7,599 nucleotides of DNA from Chloroflexota bacterium (GCA_003520455.1 DOUV01000062.1:1-7599); one strand, 5' to 3'. Shown: positions 1 to 6,857, counted from the stretch's first letter. Notes: a model not told the origin generated them from the letters alone. Numbers and translations: made by a program.

Positions 1-1021
1 GTAGGCGGCGGGGGTGGGGGGTGAGGTCCACCGGCACGCCCCACGACACATCCAGTGCACGCTCCCGCCCATCCAGATCCCACACCTCGCCCTGGATGGC
101 AATATGGTCAACGTGGGCAGTGTAGGTGACGGTCAAGGACAGGCCGTTGGTGAGTGTGGCCGTCTGGACAAGACAGGTCGAGTCGGCCGCCGAAGCGCCG
201 GTGGCGCACGGCGCTACGCTACCCGATACGGCCAGATCCGGCTCAGGGGACGGGACAAAGGCGACATCGTCGATCCACAGGGTTTCCTCCGCCTGCAACC
301 TGGCTGCTACGACGGCGCGGGCGAAGGCAGCATCGGCCGGCGCTGTGAGCTCGCGGCGGATGAGGCGCCAGGTGGCAGCGTTCCAGTGCAGCGGGACGGC
401 CAGTTGCGGATCGCCCAGGGGCCGGCTGTCGCCATCCAGCCACTGCACGTAGAGGCCGCTGGTACGGTACGGGCCACGCCAGAGGGTCATCTGCCACAGG
501 CTGGGTGGACCGTCCGTGGCGGAAACGTAGCCTGTGGCACTGCGCCACCAGGCGGAGATACGGTAGCGCTGGCCAGGGACGACGGGCACGGGATCGCCGG
601 CACCGGCGGCGAAGGCCGGGAGCTCGCTGGTGCTGGCAAACTGGAGTGAGGCGTCGCCGCTGTGGGTCGGTGAGACGACGACGCTGACGTCCAGGCCACC
701 GTTGGTCAACTGAGCCCAGCCGGCCAGCCCCTCTTCGAAGCCGGGGTTGACCACCAGGTTGGGTTTGGTGACCTGGCCGGCATCGCTGAGGTCGCGCAGC
801 CACAGGGCCGGTGCCGAGGTTGACACCAACTCGCCTCCGTCGAGCTGCAGGCCGGTAACCCGGCCCTCAGAGGAGAGGGAGAGGGCGAAACCATTCGCTG
901 TCGCCAGCGTGTAAGCGGAGGCTGCCGGCCTGCTCGCGATGCTGTGGCCGGCCCCACTGAGAGCCAGCGACAGCAGCGTCAGCAATCCCACACCGAAGGC
1001 AAAGAAGCGAGCAGTGTTCAT
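1..1021 (-). CDS. Secreted protein with carbohydrate-binding-like jelly-roll domain (partial, 3' end outside window)
   Basis: An open frame of 340 codons starts at ATG 1021 and runs off the left edge without a stop. AGAGGA lies about 5 nt upstream of the ATG and supports this start. Residues 1 to about 36 look like a signal peptide: RFF, a hydrophobic core GVGLLTLLSLALSG, then a small-residue stretch ending ASA. Residues 37-87 form a short beta-rich lead (ALSLSSEGRVTGLQLDG). Residues about 88-257 look like a CBM4/9-type or galactose-binding-like jelly roll: it opens with NPGFEEGLAGW (92-102), contains SPTHSGDASLQF and PGQRYRISAWW, and closes with LWIDDVAFVP (248-257), the usual order in such modules. 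After it comes a beta-rich stretch with two cysteines (C272, C283). It follows the lipoprotein gene by 59 nt on the same strand, so co-transcription is likely. The catalytic part, if any, is outside the window and the substrate cannot be named. The opposite-strand frame here is a GC-driven shadow. Confidence 0.85.
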   Translation of the reverse strand, partial: MNTARFFAFGVGLLTLLSLALSGAGHSIASRPAASAYTLATANGFALSLSSEGRVTGLQLDGGELVSTSAPALWLRDLSDAGQVTKPNLVVNPGFEEGLAGWAQLTNGGLDVSVVVSPTHSGDASLQFASTSELPAFAAGAGDPVPVVPGQRYRISAWWRSATGYVSATDGPPSLWQMTLWRGPYRTSGLYVQWLDGDSRPLGDPQLAVPLHWNAATWRLIRRELTAPADAAFARAVVAARLQAEETLWIDDVAFVPSPEPDLAVSGSVAPCATGASAADSTCLVQTATLTNGLSLTVTYTAHVDHIAIQGEVWDLDGRERALDVSWGVPVDLTPHPRRL

Positions 1022-1080
1022 CGTAATCCTCTGACCGGATCTTCGGGCGATCACAGCGGCGCGGCGTCAGGGCAGGTGAC

Positions 1081-1770
1081 TCAGAACGTCAGCGCCTTGG
1101 TCAGCGTGCCGTTAGCCACCACCGCCCACACCAGTACCCGCCCCTGGCGCACGGCCGGGGTGACCGAAACCACCACCGACTGGCCCACGGCGACAATCTT
1201 TCCGCTCGGATCCAGACCTTTGCCTGTGGTTGTGGCCTGGAAGGAGTAGCCCTTGCCCGTCCGCGGTTGGGCCACGTAGTCCAGGTCGGCGATGGCGGGG
1301 AAGGTGCGCTTGATCCGCGCCAGGGCCTCGTCCTCACCGGCCGGCAGCGCCCCCTCCTGGGTCATCACAAACACGCCCAGGGACGCCGATTCGATGTCTG
1401 CGGTCAGGTCGCCGCTGACTTCGCCGTCCCCGAGGCTGACCGAGGCCAGCGCGTCTTCGAGGACGCCGAAGTAGGTGGCGCCGGCCAGGCTGATGGCGGC
1501 ATCCACGCTCTGTTGCGCCTCGACGGGCAGGGTGATGGTGCCAGTTCGACCGCCGGCCGACTTCACGCTCACACTGATGCCGAGCACCCTGGCGGCGTAG
1601 TTGCGAATGGCCTCCTGGGCGTCGTATGGGGTCGCCCGCTCCCCGGCCTCGACGGTGATGGGAACCGGTGTGCGGCCAGGCGTAGTGCCGGCCGGCTGCC
1701 CCCCGCAACCGGGCAGGAAGAGGGTGCCAATCAGCAGAGAGGTGAGAACTATCAGGCGAGTGGCGTACAT
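1081..1770 (-). CDS. Predicted lipoprotein of unknown function
   Basis: 229 residues, ATG at 1770, TGA at 1083-1081. GGAGGT at 1777-1782 lies 6 nt upstream of the ATG and fixes the start. The N-terminus is a lipoprotein signal: a positive residue (R5), the hydrophobic stretch LIVLTSLLIGTLFL and the lipobox LPGC with the lipidated Cys at 22. Proline in the box is slightly unusual. A Gly/Pro/Thr-rich tether (QPAGTTPGRTP) follows. The mature part has no motif I recognise. Residues about 47-64 (YDAQEAIRNYAARVLGIS) look helical, followed by alternating strands and a helix near EDEALARIKRTFPAIADL. The C-terminal about 60 residues are hydrophobic beta (KIVAVGQSVVVSVTPAV and VLVWAVVANGTLTKALTF). It is probably anchored on the outer face of the cytoplasmic membrane. 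It is likely the first gene of an operon with the secreted jelly-roll protein downstream, which suggests a shared surface role, but this is inference. Confidence 0.88.
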   Translation of the reverse strand: MYATRLIVLTSLLIGTLFLPGCGGQPAGTTPGRTPVPITVEAGERATPYDAQEAIRNYAARVLGISVSVKSAGGRTGTITLPVEAQQSVDAAISLAGATYFGVLEDALASVSLGDGEVSGDLTADIESASLGVFVMTQEGALPAGEDEALARIKRTFPAIADLDYVAQPRTGKGYSFQATTTGKGLDPSGKIVAVGQSVVVSVTPAVRQGRVLVWAVVANGTLTKALTF

Positions 1771-1855
1771 TGTTCAACCTCCGCGTGTCTGTTCAAGTGG
1801 ATGGAAAGAAGATATGAAGCACGAATCATATGACCAGGCGACCTGGCACCCGCGC
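1771..1855 (-). promoter_or_regulatory. Candidate promoter and dyads upstream of the lipoprotein operon
   Basis: On the minus strand TATGAT (1830-1825) matches the sigma-70 -10 box at 5 of 6 positions, but no good -35 lies 16-18 nt upstream (GCGGGT at 17). Two inverted repeats surround it: ATATGA-N8-TCATAT at 1812-1831, which overlaps the -10 box, and CCAGG-CGA-CCTGG at 1834-1846 in the would-be spacer. A missing -35 with dyads over the core promoter would fit an activator- or repressor-controlled promoter, but short dyads also occur by chance. Confidence 0.3.
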
Positions 1856-1884
1856 TTGCCCGGACACCTGTTGTATGCTATACC
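1856..1884 (+). promoter_or_regulatory. Candidate sigma-70-type promoter for the DUF4058 gene
   Basis: TTGCCC at 1856-1861 (4 of 6 against TTGACA) and TATACC at 1879-1884 (4 of 6 against TATAAT) are separated by exactly 17 nt. Transcription would begin near 1891 and give a leader of about 50 nt before ATG 1941. It is the best-spaced pair in this intergenic region, but weak by consensus. Confidence 0.35.
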
Positions 1885-1940
1885 GTGACTGATCGATTGC
1901 TCGTTGTAGAACGGCCCTGACAGGCTGTGGAGGTGTGCTG

Positions 1941-2732
1941 ATGCCTTCTCCCTTTCCCGGCATGGACCCCTACCTCGAACACCCGCGCTTCTGGCAGGAT
2001 GTGCACGATACCCTGATCGGCGAGATCCGTAATCAACTGGTTCCCCAACTCCGGCCGCGCTACGTGGCCCGGCTGGTACCCCAGCGGGTCATGGACCAAC
2101 CAGACAATGGCGAACTCCGCGTCATGTTCCCCGACGTGTCGGTGATTCGCCGGCCACCGGTGAAGCCACTTCCGGTGCCGGCCGGCGCAGCCGTGGCCAT
2201 CACACCGCCCCCAGTCAAGACCGTGAACGTGATGCGTGTGCCATTCCGCCAGGTGTCTGTCGAGATTCGCGACGTGACTTCTGGCCTGCTGGTGACCGCC
2301 ATCGAGCTCCTCTCGCCGGCCAACAAACGCCGCAGTACGAAGACCCGCGAGGATTACCTGCGTAAGCGCGATACCCTGCTGGCGTCTACCACCCATTTGC
2401 TGGAGGTCGACCTGCTGCGCCGGGGCGAACGGCTGCCGCTGCGGCCCCCGCCACCGACGACGCCCTATTACGTCGTCCTCAGCCGCGCAGACCGCCGGCC
2501 TGACGCCGATTGTTGGCCGATACGACTGCAAGACCTACTCCCCGTCGTTCCTGTCCCGTTGCTGTCCCCCGACCCGGACGTTCCCCTGGACCTGGGCGCT
2601 GCCTTGCGGAAGGTCTACGACCAGGCCGGCTACGACCTGGACGTGGACTACACCGTCGAGCCGTTCCCCCCGCTGGAGGGTGAGGACGCCGTGTGGGCGG
2701 CGGAGATCCTGGAGAAGGCCGGCCTGCGTTAG
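1941..2732 (+). CDS. DUF4058 family protein
   Basis: 263 residues from ATG 1941 to TAG 2732. GGAGG at 1929-1933 is 7 nt before this ATG. An in-frame GTG at 1935 is only 1 nt from the SD, so it is not used. The protein opens with MPSPFPGMDPYLE, the hallmark N-terminus of DUF4058, and continues with the family-typical W18..VH..LI..I...L pattern and PDVSVI at 64-69. VTAIELLSPANKR lies at 118-130 and the C-terminus ends AEILEKAGLR, so the gene looks complete. Function of the family is unknown; it is common in cyanobacteria and Chloroflexota. The spacing of PD (64-65), E122 and K129 resembles the Uma2/DUF820 proteins of the PD-(D/E)XK fold, which suggests a nuclease-like core; this is my inference. 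No signal peptide, so cytoplasmic. Its last 198 bases are overlapped antisense by the runaway end of the giant gene. Confidence 0.93.
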   Translation: MPSPFPGMDPYLEHPRFWQDVHDTLIGEIRNQLVPQLRPRYVARLVPQRVMDQPDNGELRVMFPDVSVIRRPPVKPLPVPAGAAVAITPPPVKTVNVMRVPFRQVSVEIRDVTSGLLVTAIELLSPANKRRSTKTREDYLRKRDTLLASTTHLLEVDLLRRGERLPLRPPPPTTPYYVVLSRADRRPDADCWPIRLQDLLPVVPVPLLSPDPDVPLDLGAALRKVYDQAGYDLDVDYTVEPFPPLEGEDAVWAAEILEKAGLR

Positions 2733-5700
2733 CTCCAAGACGTTGAATCGCATCCAGGCAGGCCAGTAGCTGTTGGCAATGTCCCGCCCGGCGGTCCACG
2801 TTGGGCCGCCGTCGGTGGGGCGGGCGTAGTAGACGTCGTAGCCGTTCCCTGCTTGCTCCGTCCAGACGACGTGCAGGCGGTTCTGGGAATCCACGGCCAG
2901 CGTGCGCCCAACGGCGCCACCGGAGGAGCCGCCGGTGTTGCTGACCTGGTACTCCGCCCCCCAGTTCGCGCTGACCCCCTGCGAGCCAGGCGTGGCGGTC
3001 GGCGTGGGCGTCGGGGTGCCGGTGTCACCAGTGGGAAACGCCAGGTCGGCGACTTGGCCGGCAGTGGCGTAGACCACGCGGCCCTCGGCTACCTTCGTAT
3101 CCACGTAGTCCAGGAAGCGGTCCAGAGCTGCCAGGGCCGCCGGGTCCGGCGGGTTCTCCCCCCGGTCGCCAACCGCGTACTCGTTGATGTGCGAGACAAA
3201 CCCCCAGGCGGCGATACGCTCAGACCGGTTCTCCTCCATGTAGGCCAGCGCCGCGTCGAACTGCTGGCGGAGCTGGTCGAAATTGGCGTCGGTCAGGACG
3301 TCCACCATGCCTGCGCCGGGCAGGGACATCCACCCGGGGGGTACGTGATCTACGAAGACCATGCCACCCGCGGGGTTGTCGGTGCAGATGTTGCGGTTGG
3401 CGTAGTCCGGCCGCCAGGGGAACATCAGGTTGCCCGTCTCTTCCCACATGTCATTGCCGGCACCGATCTGGTTGTCGCACAGCTCGCCGAAGGGGTTCCT
3501 CCCGCCATCCGGCGACATGTTCTCCGTGCCGACCGTCATCCCCAGCGCCAGGCCGGCTTCGATGGCCTGCGATGCGGCTTCCTGGGCACCCCCCGGGCCG
3601 GCGTTGGACGCCTCAATCATGAAGCCCGAGGTCAGGTCCGACGTGATACCGCAGAAATCCTGCAGGTTCTGAAACGCGTCGTCTATGTGTTCAGTACGAT
3701 GGGCGTGGACGCCCACCTCGTGCCCCGAGTCGAGCAACTGCTGGAAAATGTGATTTTCTCTCTGGTAGGTGCACAGTCCCCTGGACGTGCCGTAGACCAC
3801 CTCCCACGACCCCCTGGCCCCGTGGTCGTTCAGCACGCCGGCCATGCCCTCAATGGCCGCGATCATGTTGTCGGCCACCTGGGTGTCCAGGTTCGTCATC
3901 CCTGGATCGGTGTAGGGTGCCCAGTCGCCCTGCACGTGGGTGTGGATGGCGTAGAAGAAGTACAACGGCGGCACTTCCTCGGATGTTGGGAGGCGATAGC
4001 GCTTGATAGTGGTCGCGCGCTCGTCGCCGTCCTCGATGTGGAAGTAGGACACGTAGACCTTGCCATCGTGGATGGCGAGTTCTGTATGCCGGGTGTCGTC
4101 ATCGGCCGGCGTGGCGTCGTTGTCGGAGACGAGGAAGTAGGCTGCGCTCCCGTCGGGCCCGGCCAGCCGCACCCAGGCCTGTCCGATGACCCCTTCGTCC
4201 TGGCTGCGGTCGGCCGGCATGACTGTAAAGCCCCAGACCTCAACACCGCCGTAGCGAAGGCGGCTCGTGGTGTACAGTGGCCGATCGTTGCCGAAGGGGT
4301 CCTCCACAACAGTACAGCCAAGCAAATCCCAGTCCTGCTCGTAGCGACAATCCATCAGACCATCCTGCGTAAACCCGGGCTCACCCGCCGCCCGGGGAGA
4401 ACTCAGCAATCGATACTCGCCGTCGATGAAATCCATCACGCCGGGGAAGGGAGCCTGCTGTGGGTTTTGCAGGATGCGAGGGCCGCCGGCACCGTCATCC
4501 ACGGCCACCTCCAGGGTGACGGGATCGAGGCCGTACAGCGCAAATCCCGTGACCGGCGCGCCCGAAGCTCCCCCAAGCTCCACCACCCAGACGAAGAGGC
4601 TCCCATTGAGAAGGGCTGCACCGGGATCATCCGATTTGTACGTCTGGGAGCCCTTTTCCTTACTCGACTCCAGCAGCGCGGTCTGCCGGTCGAACGTCCA
4701 GTCGCTGTGGTAGCGCCGCACGACGGTGTGGGCCATCCGCCCCCCTTCGGCAAGGTACGTGGCCTCGAAGACCAGGAAGAAGGCACCGTCAGCGCATAGC
4801 AGTTGGTGGTCGGTGAAGTCGCCGGCCTCGTGCGGATCGCCGGGGCCGTAGAGGACGTGCGGATCGTCCGGGAAGAGGTCGGCGGTGCGGTCGGTCCAGG
4901 TTCCGGTTTCACCGACGTCAAACACTTTCAACACGATGAATCTCTCAGCCGGCCCACCGCCCTCGGGCTGCACGACTTGACGCAGGGCCAGGTAGGCCCG
5001 ATCACCCACGAAACAGAGTTCCGGTCGCGAGATGCCCTCGCTGTAGAGGACCGTCTCCTCGTACACCCAACTCTCGGGTGTGGACGTGGCGGTGGGGGTT
5101 GCCGTAGGTGTAGCGGTGGCAGGAGGTGTAGGCGTGTCGGGGGGCCAGGGCCGGCGCCAACGAGTGACGGCTATCGGCAAGTATACGCGGCACGACTCGT
5201 TCGCAGCCGTGGCCATGACGTCCACAACATCCACGCGCCCGTCGCTGTTCACGTCGCTGACGCAGTCGGAGGCCGTCGGCGCCGTAGGTGTGGCCGTGGT
5301 CGTTGGCGATGGCGATGGCGTCGCGGTCGGCGTTGGGGTCGGCGTCGCGCTGGCAGCCTGGGCGCGGTCGGCCATCTCGTGAACCGCCGCCGCGAAGTAG
5401 ACCTCGTCCAGGCCCTCGGGGTAGGCATAGCTGCTGGCGTCGGTCCAGTCTGACGGCGCCGCGTTGGCCGCGTTGTCGGGCAGGTCGGTGCGGACACTGA
5501 CGGTGGGGTCCACTTCGAGAACGTAGTTGCGGGCCGGGTTGATCTTGACCCAGCCCTCTCCCCCCTGCACCCGCCTCTCCCAAGATGGGGTGAGGGCCTC
5601 CAACGCCTGCCGGATGTGAGGATGGTCCGGCGCGGTCTGGACGTGATCCACCACACTGGCCAGGATCATGCCCTCGAGATCGGAGATGTTGGTCAGTGCA

Positions 5701-6764
5701 TCGTCGTAGAGCCGCGCCGCCTCCCGCAAGTCCCAGAAGGCGTTGGCCTCGCCCGGCGTTGCCACGTCGGCCGGCCAACCCCCGCCGAAAACGCTCCGGT
5801 CAGCCAGGGCCTGGGTGACGGGGCGAGAGTAGATCTGTTTGACGCCGTCCGAGTAGGTCGCGAGCGGGAAATCCTCATCCAGTTCCAAAGTGCCGTTCAG
5901 GTCCAGATCCGGTGTCTGGCAACCGTTGCCCGGATCGGTCATGGTGGTGTAGCGGCCGTCGCCGTTGCCGTCGAAGAAGACGCGGTGGAGCGGATCGCCG
6001 GCATCGTAGGTGAACTGGCTGTAGTCCACGCCCAACGTCAGCGGCCCGTACGTCAGATAGCGCGGGTTGACCGCGTCCAGGCCCTCTCGCCGGCCGGCGG
6101 GACAGTCCAGGCTCACCCGGCCCAGATCCACCGTAGCGATCTGGCTGGAGACGGGCGATTCCCACTGGATGACGTAGCGCAAATGGCCGCCCAGTCCGGC
6201 TCCGTGTTCGGCCGCCACGGCAACGACGATGTTACCGCCGTTGGAGGAGCCCAGCAGGCCGATGTTGTCGTGCAGGACGGGCACCGGCAGCCGGTCGTCG
6301 ATGGTGTTGCCCGCGGCATCGGCCAGTTCGCCGGCTGCGTAGCGAATGACGTCGCGCAGGGCAGCGATACTGTTGGGGCCGCGGTAATCATAGGCTCCGT
6401 CGCTGCTGCGGCCCGAAAGCGGGTCCGTGCCACCGGGGAAGAGGAAGACAATGCGGATCACGTCCTCAGCCCGGGGTAGAACGGGTCGGAGTGTGCCTTC
6501 GCTGCTGCCGCCGGGGACAAAGATCAGCACCGGCGCGCCATCGGCGTAGCGGGCATCGCCGGCCGTCGCAGGGGCGAAGATGCGGACAGCGAGGGCGCCG
6601 CCGGGAACGCCGGTGCTGGTCGATGGGAGATCGACATCGATGGTAACCGGTGTCGCGGCAGGGGAGGCGGCTACCCCGGAAGGTGAACCGGCACGCGCCA
6701 GCCCGGCGGTGACAGCGAGGGCCAGCAGCGTGAGAGTCACGATGAAGGCTGCGGAGCGGTTCAC
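2535..6764 (-). CDS. Giant exported mosaic protein: alpha/beta hydrolase, dockerin-like loop, beta-propeller-like, polysaccharide-deacetylase-like, broken BNR repeat
   Basis: GTG 6764 is preferred (about 1409 residues): it has AGGGGG 8 nt upstream and puts VNRSAAFIVTLTLLALAVTAGLARA at the N-terminus as a signal peptide (cleavage near 25). ATG 6842 lacks an SD and would add 26 Pro-rich residues encoded by a hairpin. In order: hydrolase domain about 40-464, with VPGG (83-86) and FPGG (109-112) as oxyanion candidates, GSSNG with Ser174 as nucleophile, Ca-binding DGNGDG (265) and EF-hand-like DLDLNGTLELDE (286-297), and DHVQTAPDHPH (373-383) as a likely Asp/His region; Thr-Pro linker 471-497; dockerin-like loop 504-515; VYLPI 527-531; linker 542-563; beta-propeller-like about 564-924; deacetylase-like about 933-1242 (IHTH, HAHRTEH); linker 1249-1259; one Asp-box-like PTDGGPTW (1316-1323). 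Residues about 1345-1409 are antisense to the DUF4058 gene, so the 3' end is probably truncated. Likely extracellular, possibly acting on polysaccharides or esters; substrate unknown. Confidence 0.85.
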   Translation of the reverse strand: MNRSAAFIVTLTLLALAVTAGLARAGSPSGVAASPAATPVTIDVDLPSTSTGVPGGALAVRIFAPATAGDARYADGAPVLIFVPGGSSEGTLRPVLPRAEDVIRIVFLFPGGTDPLSGRSSDGAYDYRGPNSIAALRDVIRYAAGELADAAGNTIDDRLPVPVLHDNIGLLGSSNGGNIVVAVAAEHGAGLGGHLRYVIQWESPVSSQIATVDLGRVSLDCPAGRREGLDAVNPRYLTYGPLTLGVDYSQFTYDAGDPLHRVFFDGNGDGRYTTMTDPGNGCQTPDLDLNGTLELDEDFPLATYSDGVKQIYSRPVTQALADRSVFGGGWPADVATPGEANAFWDLREAARLYDDALTNISDLEGMILASVVDHVQTAPDHPHIRQALEALTPSWERRVQGGEGWVKINPARNYVLEVDPTVSVRTDLPDNAANAAPSDWTDASSYAYPEGLDEVYFAAAVHEMADRAQAASATPTPTPTATPSPSPTTTATPTAPTASDCVSDVNSDGRVDVVDVMATAANESCRVYLPIAVTRWRRPWPPDTPTPPATATPTATPTATSTPESWVYEETVLYSEGISRPELCFVGDRAYLALRQVVQPEGGGPAERFIVLKVFDVGETGTWTDRTADLFPDDPHVLYGPGDPHEAGDFTDHQLLCADGAFFLVFEATYLAEGGRMAHTVVRRYHSDWTFDRQTALLESSKEKGSQTYKSDDPGAALLNGSLFVWVVELGGASGAPVTGFALYGLDPVTLEVAVDDGAGGPRILQNPQQAPFPGVMDFIDGEYRLLSSPRAAGEPGFTQDGLMDCRYEQDWDLLGCTVVEDPFGNDRPLYTTSRLRYGGVEVWGFTVMPADRSQDEGVIGQAWVRLAGPDGSAAYFLVSDNDATPADDDTRHTELAIHDGKVYVSYFHIEDGDERATTIKRYRLPTSEEVPPLYFFYAIHTHVQGDWAPYTDPGMTNLDTQVADNMIAAIEGMAGVLNDHGARGSWEVVYGTSRGLCTYQRENHIFQQLLDSGHEVGVHAHRTEHIDDAFQNLQDFCGITSDLTSGFMIEASNAGPGGAQEAASQAIEAGLALGMTVGTENMSPDGGRNPFGELCDNQIGAGNDMWEETGNLMFPWRPDYANRNICTDNPAGGMVFVDHVPPGWMSLPGAGMVDVLTDANFDQLRQQFDAALAYMEENRSERIAAWGFVSHINEYAVGDRGENPPDPAALAALDRFLDYVDTKVAEGRVVYATAGQVADLAFPTGDTGTPTPTPTATPGSQGVSANWGAEYQVSNTGGSSGGAVGRTLAVDSQNRLHVVWTEQAGNGYDVYYARPTDGGPTWTAGRDIANSYWPAWMRFNVLELTQAGLLQDLRRPHGVLTLQRGERLDGVVHVQVVAGLVVDLPQGSAQVQGNVRVGGQQRDRNDGE
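2985..3020 (-). repeat. Thr-Pro linker tract 3 (low-complexity DNA)
   Basis: Encodes GTPTPTPTATPG, joining the deacetylase-like domain to the BNR-like remnant. On the plus strand it reads as repeated gtcggcgtgggc-like hexamers. Such tracts are flexible, probably glycosylated spacers in exported proteins and mark a domain border. Confidence 0.75.
5076..5138 (-). repeat. Thr-Pro linker tract 2 (low-complexity DNA)
   Basis: Encodes TPTPPATATPTATPTATSTPE between the YLPI motif and the beta-propeller-like domain. The DNA is built of short ggtgta/ggtggc-like units on the plus strand and is prone to slippage or recombination with the other two tracts. Confidence 0.75.
5220..5255 (-). other. Dockerin-like Ca-binding loop inside the giant protein
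   Basis: Codes for DVNSDGRVDVVD, matching the type I dockerin loop pattern D-x-N-x-D-G-x-x-(N/D)-x-x-D. True dockerins have two such repeats, but only one is present. It is followed within about 12 residues by RVYLPIA, a motif that in Chloroflexota exported proteins I usually see near the C-terminus. Here it is internal. Confidence 0.6.
5274..5345 (-). repeat. Thr-Pro linker tract 1 (low-complexity DNA)
   Basis: Encodes TPTPTPTATPSPSPTTTATP and a few more residues, separating the alpha/beta-hydrolase domain from the dockerin-like loop. Plus-strand DNA shows imperfect ggcgat/ggcgtc hexamer repeats. Confidence 0.75.
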
Positions 6765-6772
6765 GGTCTTGT

Positions 6773-6779
6773 CCCCCTC
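6773..6779 (-). promoter_or_regulatory. Ribosome binding site of the giant gene, start-deciding
   Basis: GAGGGGG on the minus strand; its AGGGGG part ends 8 nt before GTG 6764. It selects GTG over the longer ATG 6842 frame. It is also a perfect 7-nt complement of CCCCCTC at 6797-6791, in the downstream arm of the leader hairpin, with an 11-nt loop between them. Confidence 0.65.
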
Positions 6780-6784
6780 AATCC

Positions 6785-6839
6785 GGGGTGGAGGGGGTTT
6801 GGCGTACGGCGGCGGCGCGCGCCAAACCCCTTCCACCCC
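6785..6839 (-). repeat. 20-bp near-perfect inverted repeat (leader hairpin)
   Basis: Arms at 6785-6804 and 6820-6839 match at 19 of 20 positions around a 15-nt loop. The one exception (6793/6831) is a G-U wobble in a plus-strand RNA but a C-A mismatch in the minus-strand mRNA. No T-run follows on either strand, so it is not a canonical intrinsic terminator. It ends 5 nt upstream of the giant gene's SD. It may be a leader control structure or a dispersed palindromic repeat. Confidence 0.8.
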
Positions 6840-6857
6840 CACATTCCGAGAAGTTCC

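Noticed and set aside
14..649. Plus-strand frame of 211 codons at the left edge
   Set aside because: Antisense to the jelly-roll protein, whose NPGFEEGLAGW and LWIDDVAF motifs and signal peptide show the minus strand is coding.
1878..2531. Minus-strand frame of 217 codons opposite DUF4058
   Set aside because: The plus strand encodes an unmistakable DUF4058 protein with a good SD. The antisense product has no recognisable features.
2733..2800. Insertion sequence end or attachment site at the truncation point
   Set aside because: I found no terminal inverted repeat, target duplication or transposase fragment near the junction.
2853..4799. Long plus-strand open frame of 648 codons opposite the giant gene
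   Set aside because: It is antisense to a protein with clear signal peptide, linkers and domains. Its product is V/G/R/H-rich without motifs, and it has no plausible promoter or start. GC-rich DNA often leaves such shadows.
5274..5345. CRISPR or tandem-repeat array in the short repeated DNA
   Set aside because: The repeats are imperfect hexamers coding Thr-Pro linkers. There are no direct repeats with spacers.
6765..6842. ATG 6842 as start of the giant protein
   Set aside because: No SD in front of it, the extra 26 residues are encoded by the hairpin, and it would bury the signal peptide behind a Pro-rich extension.
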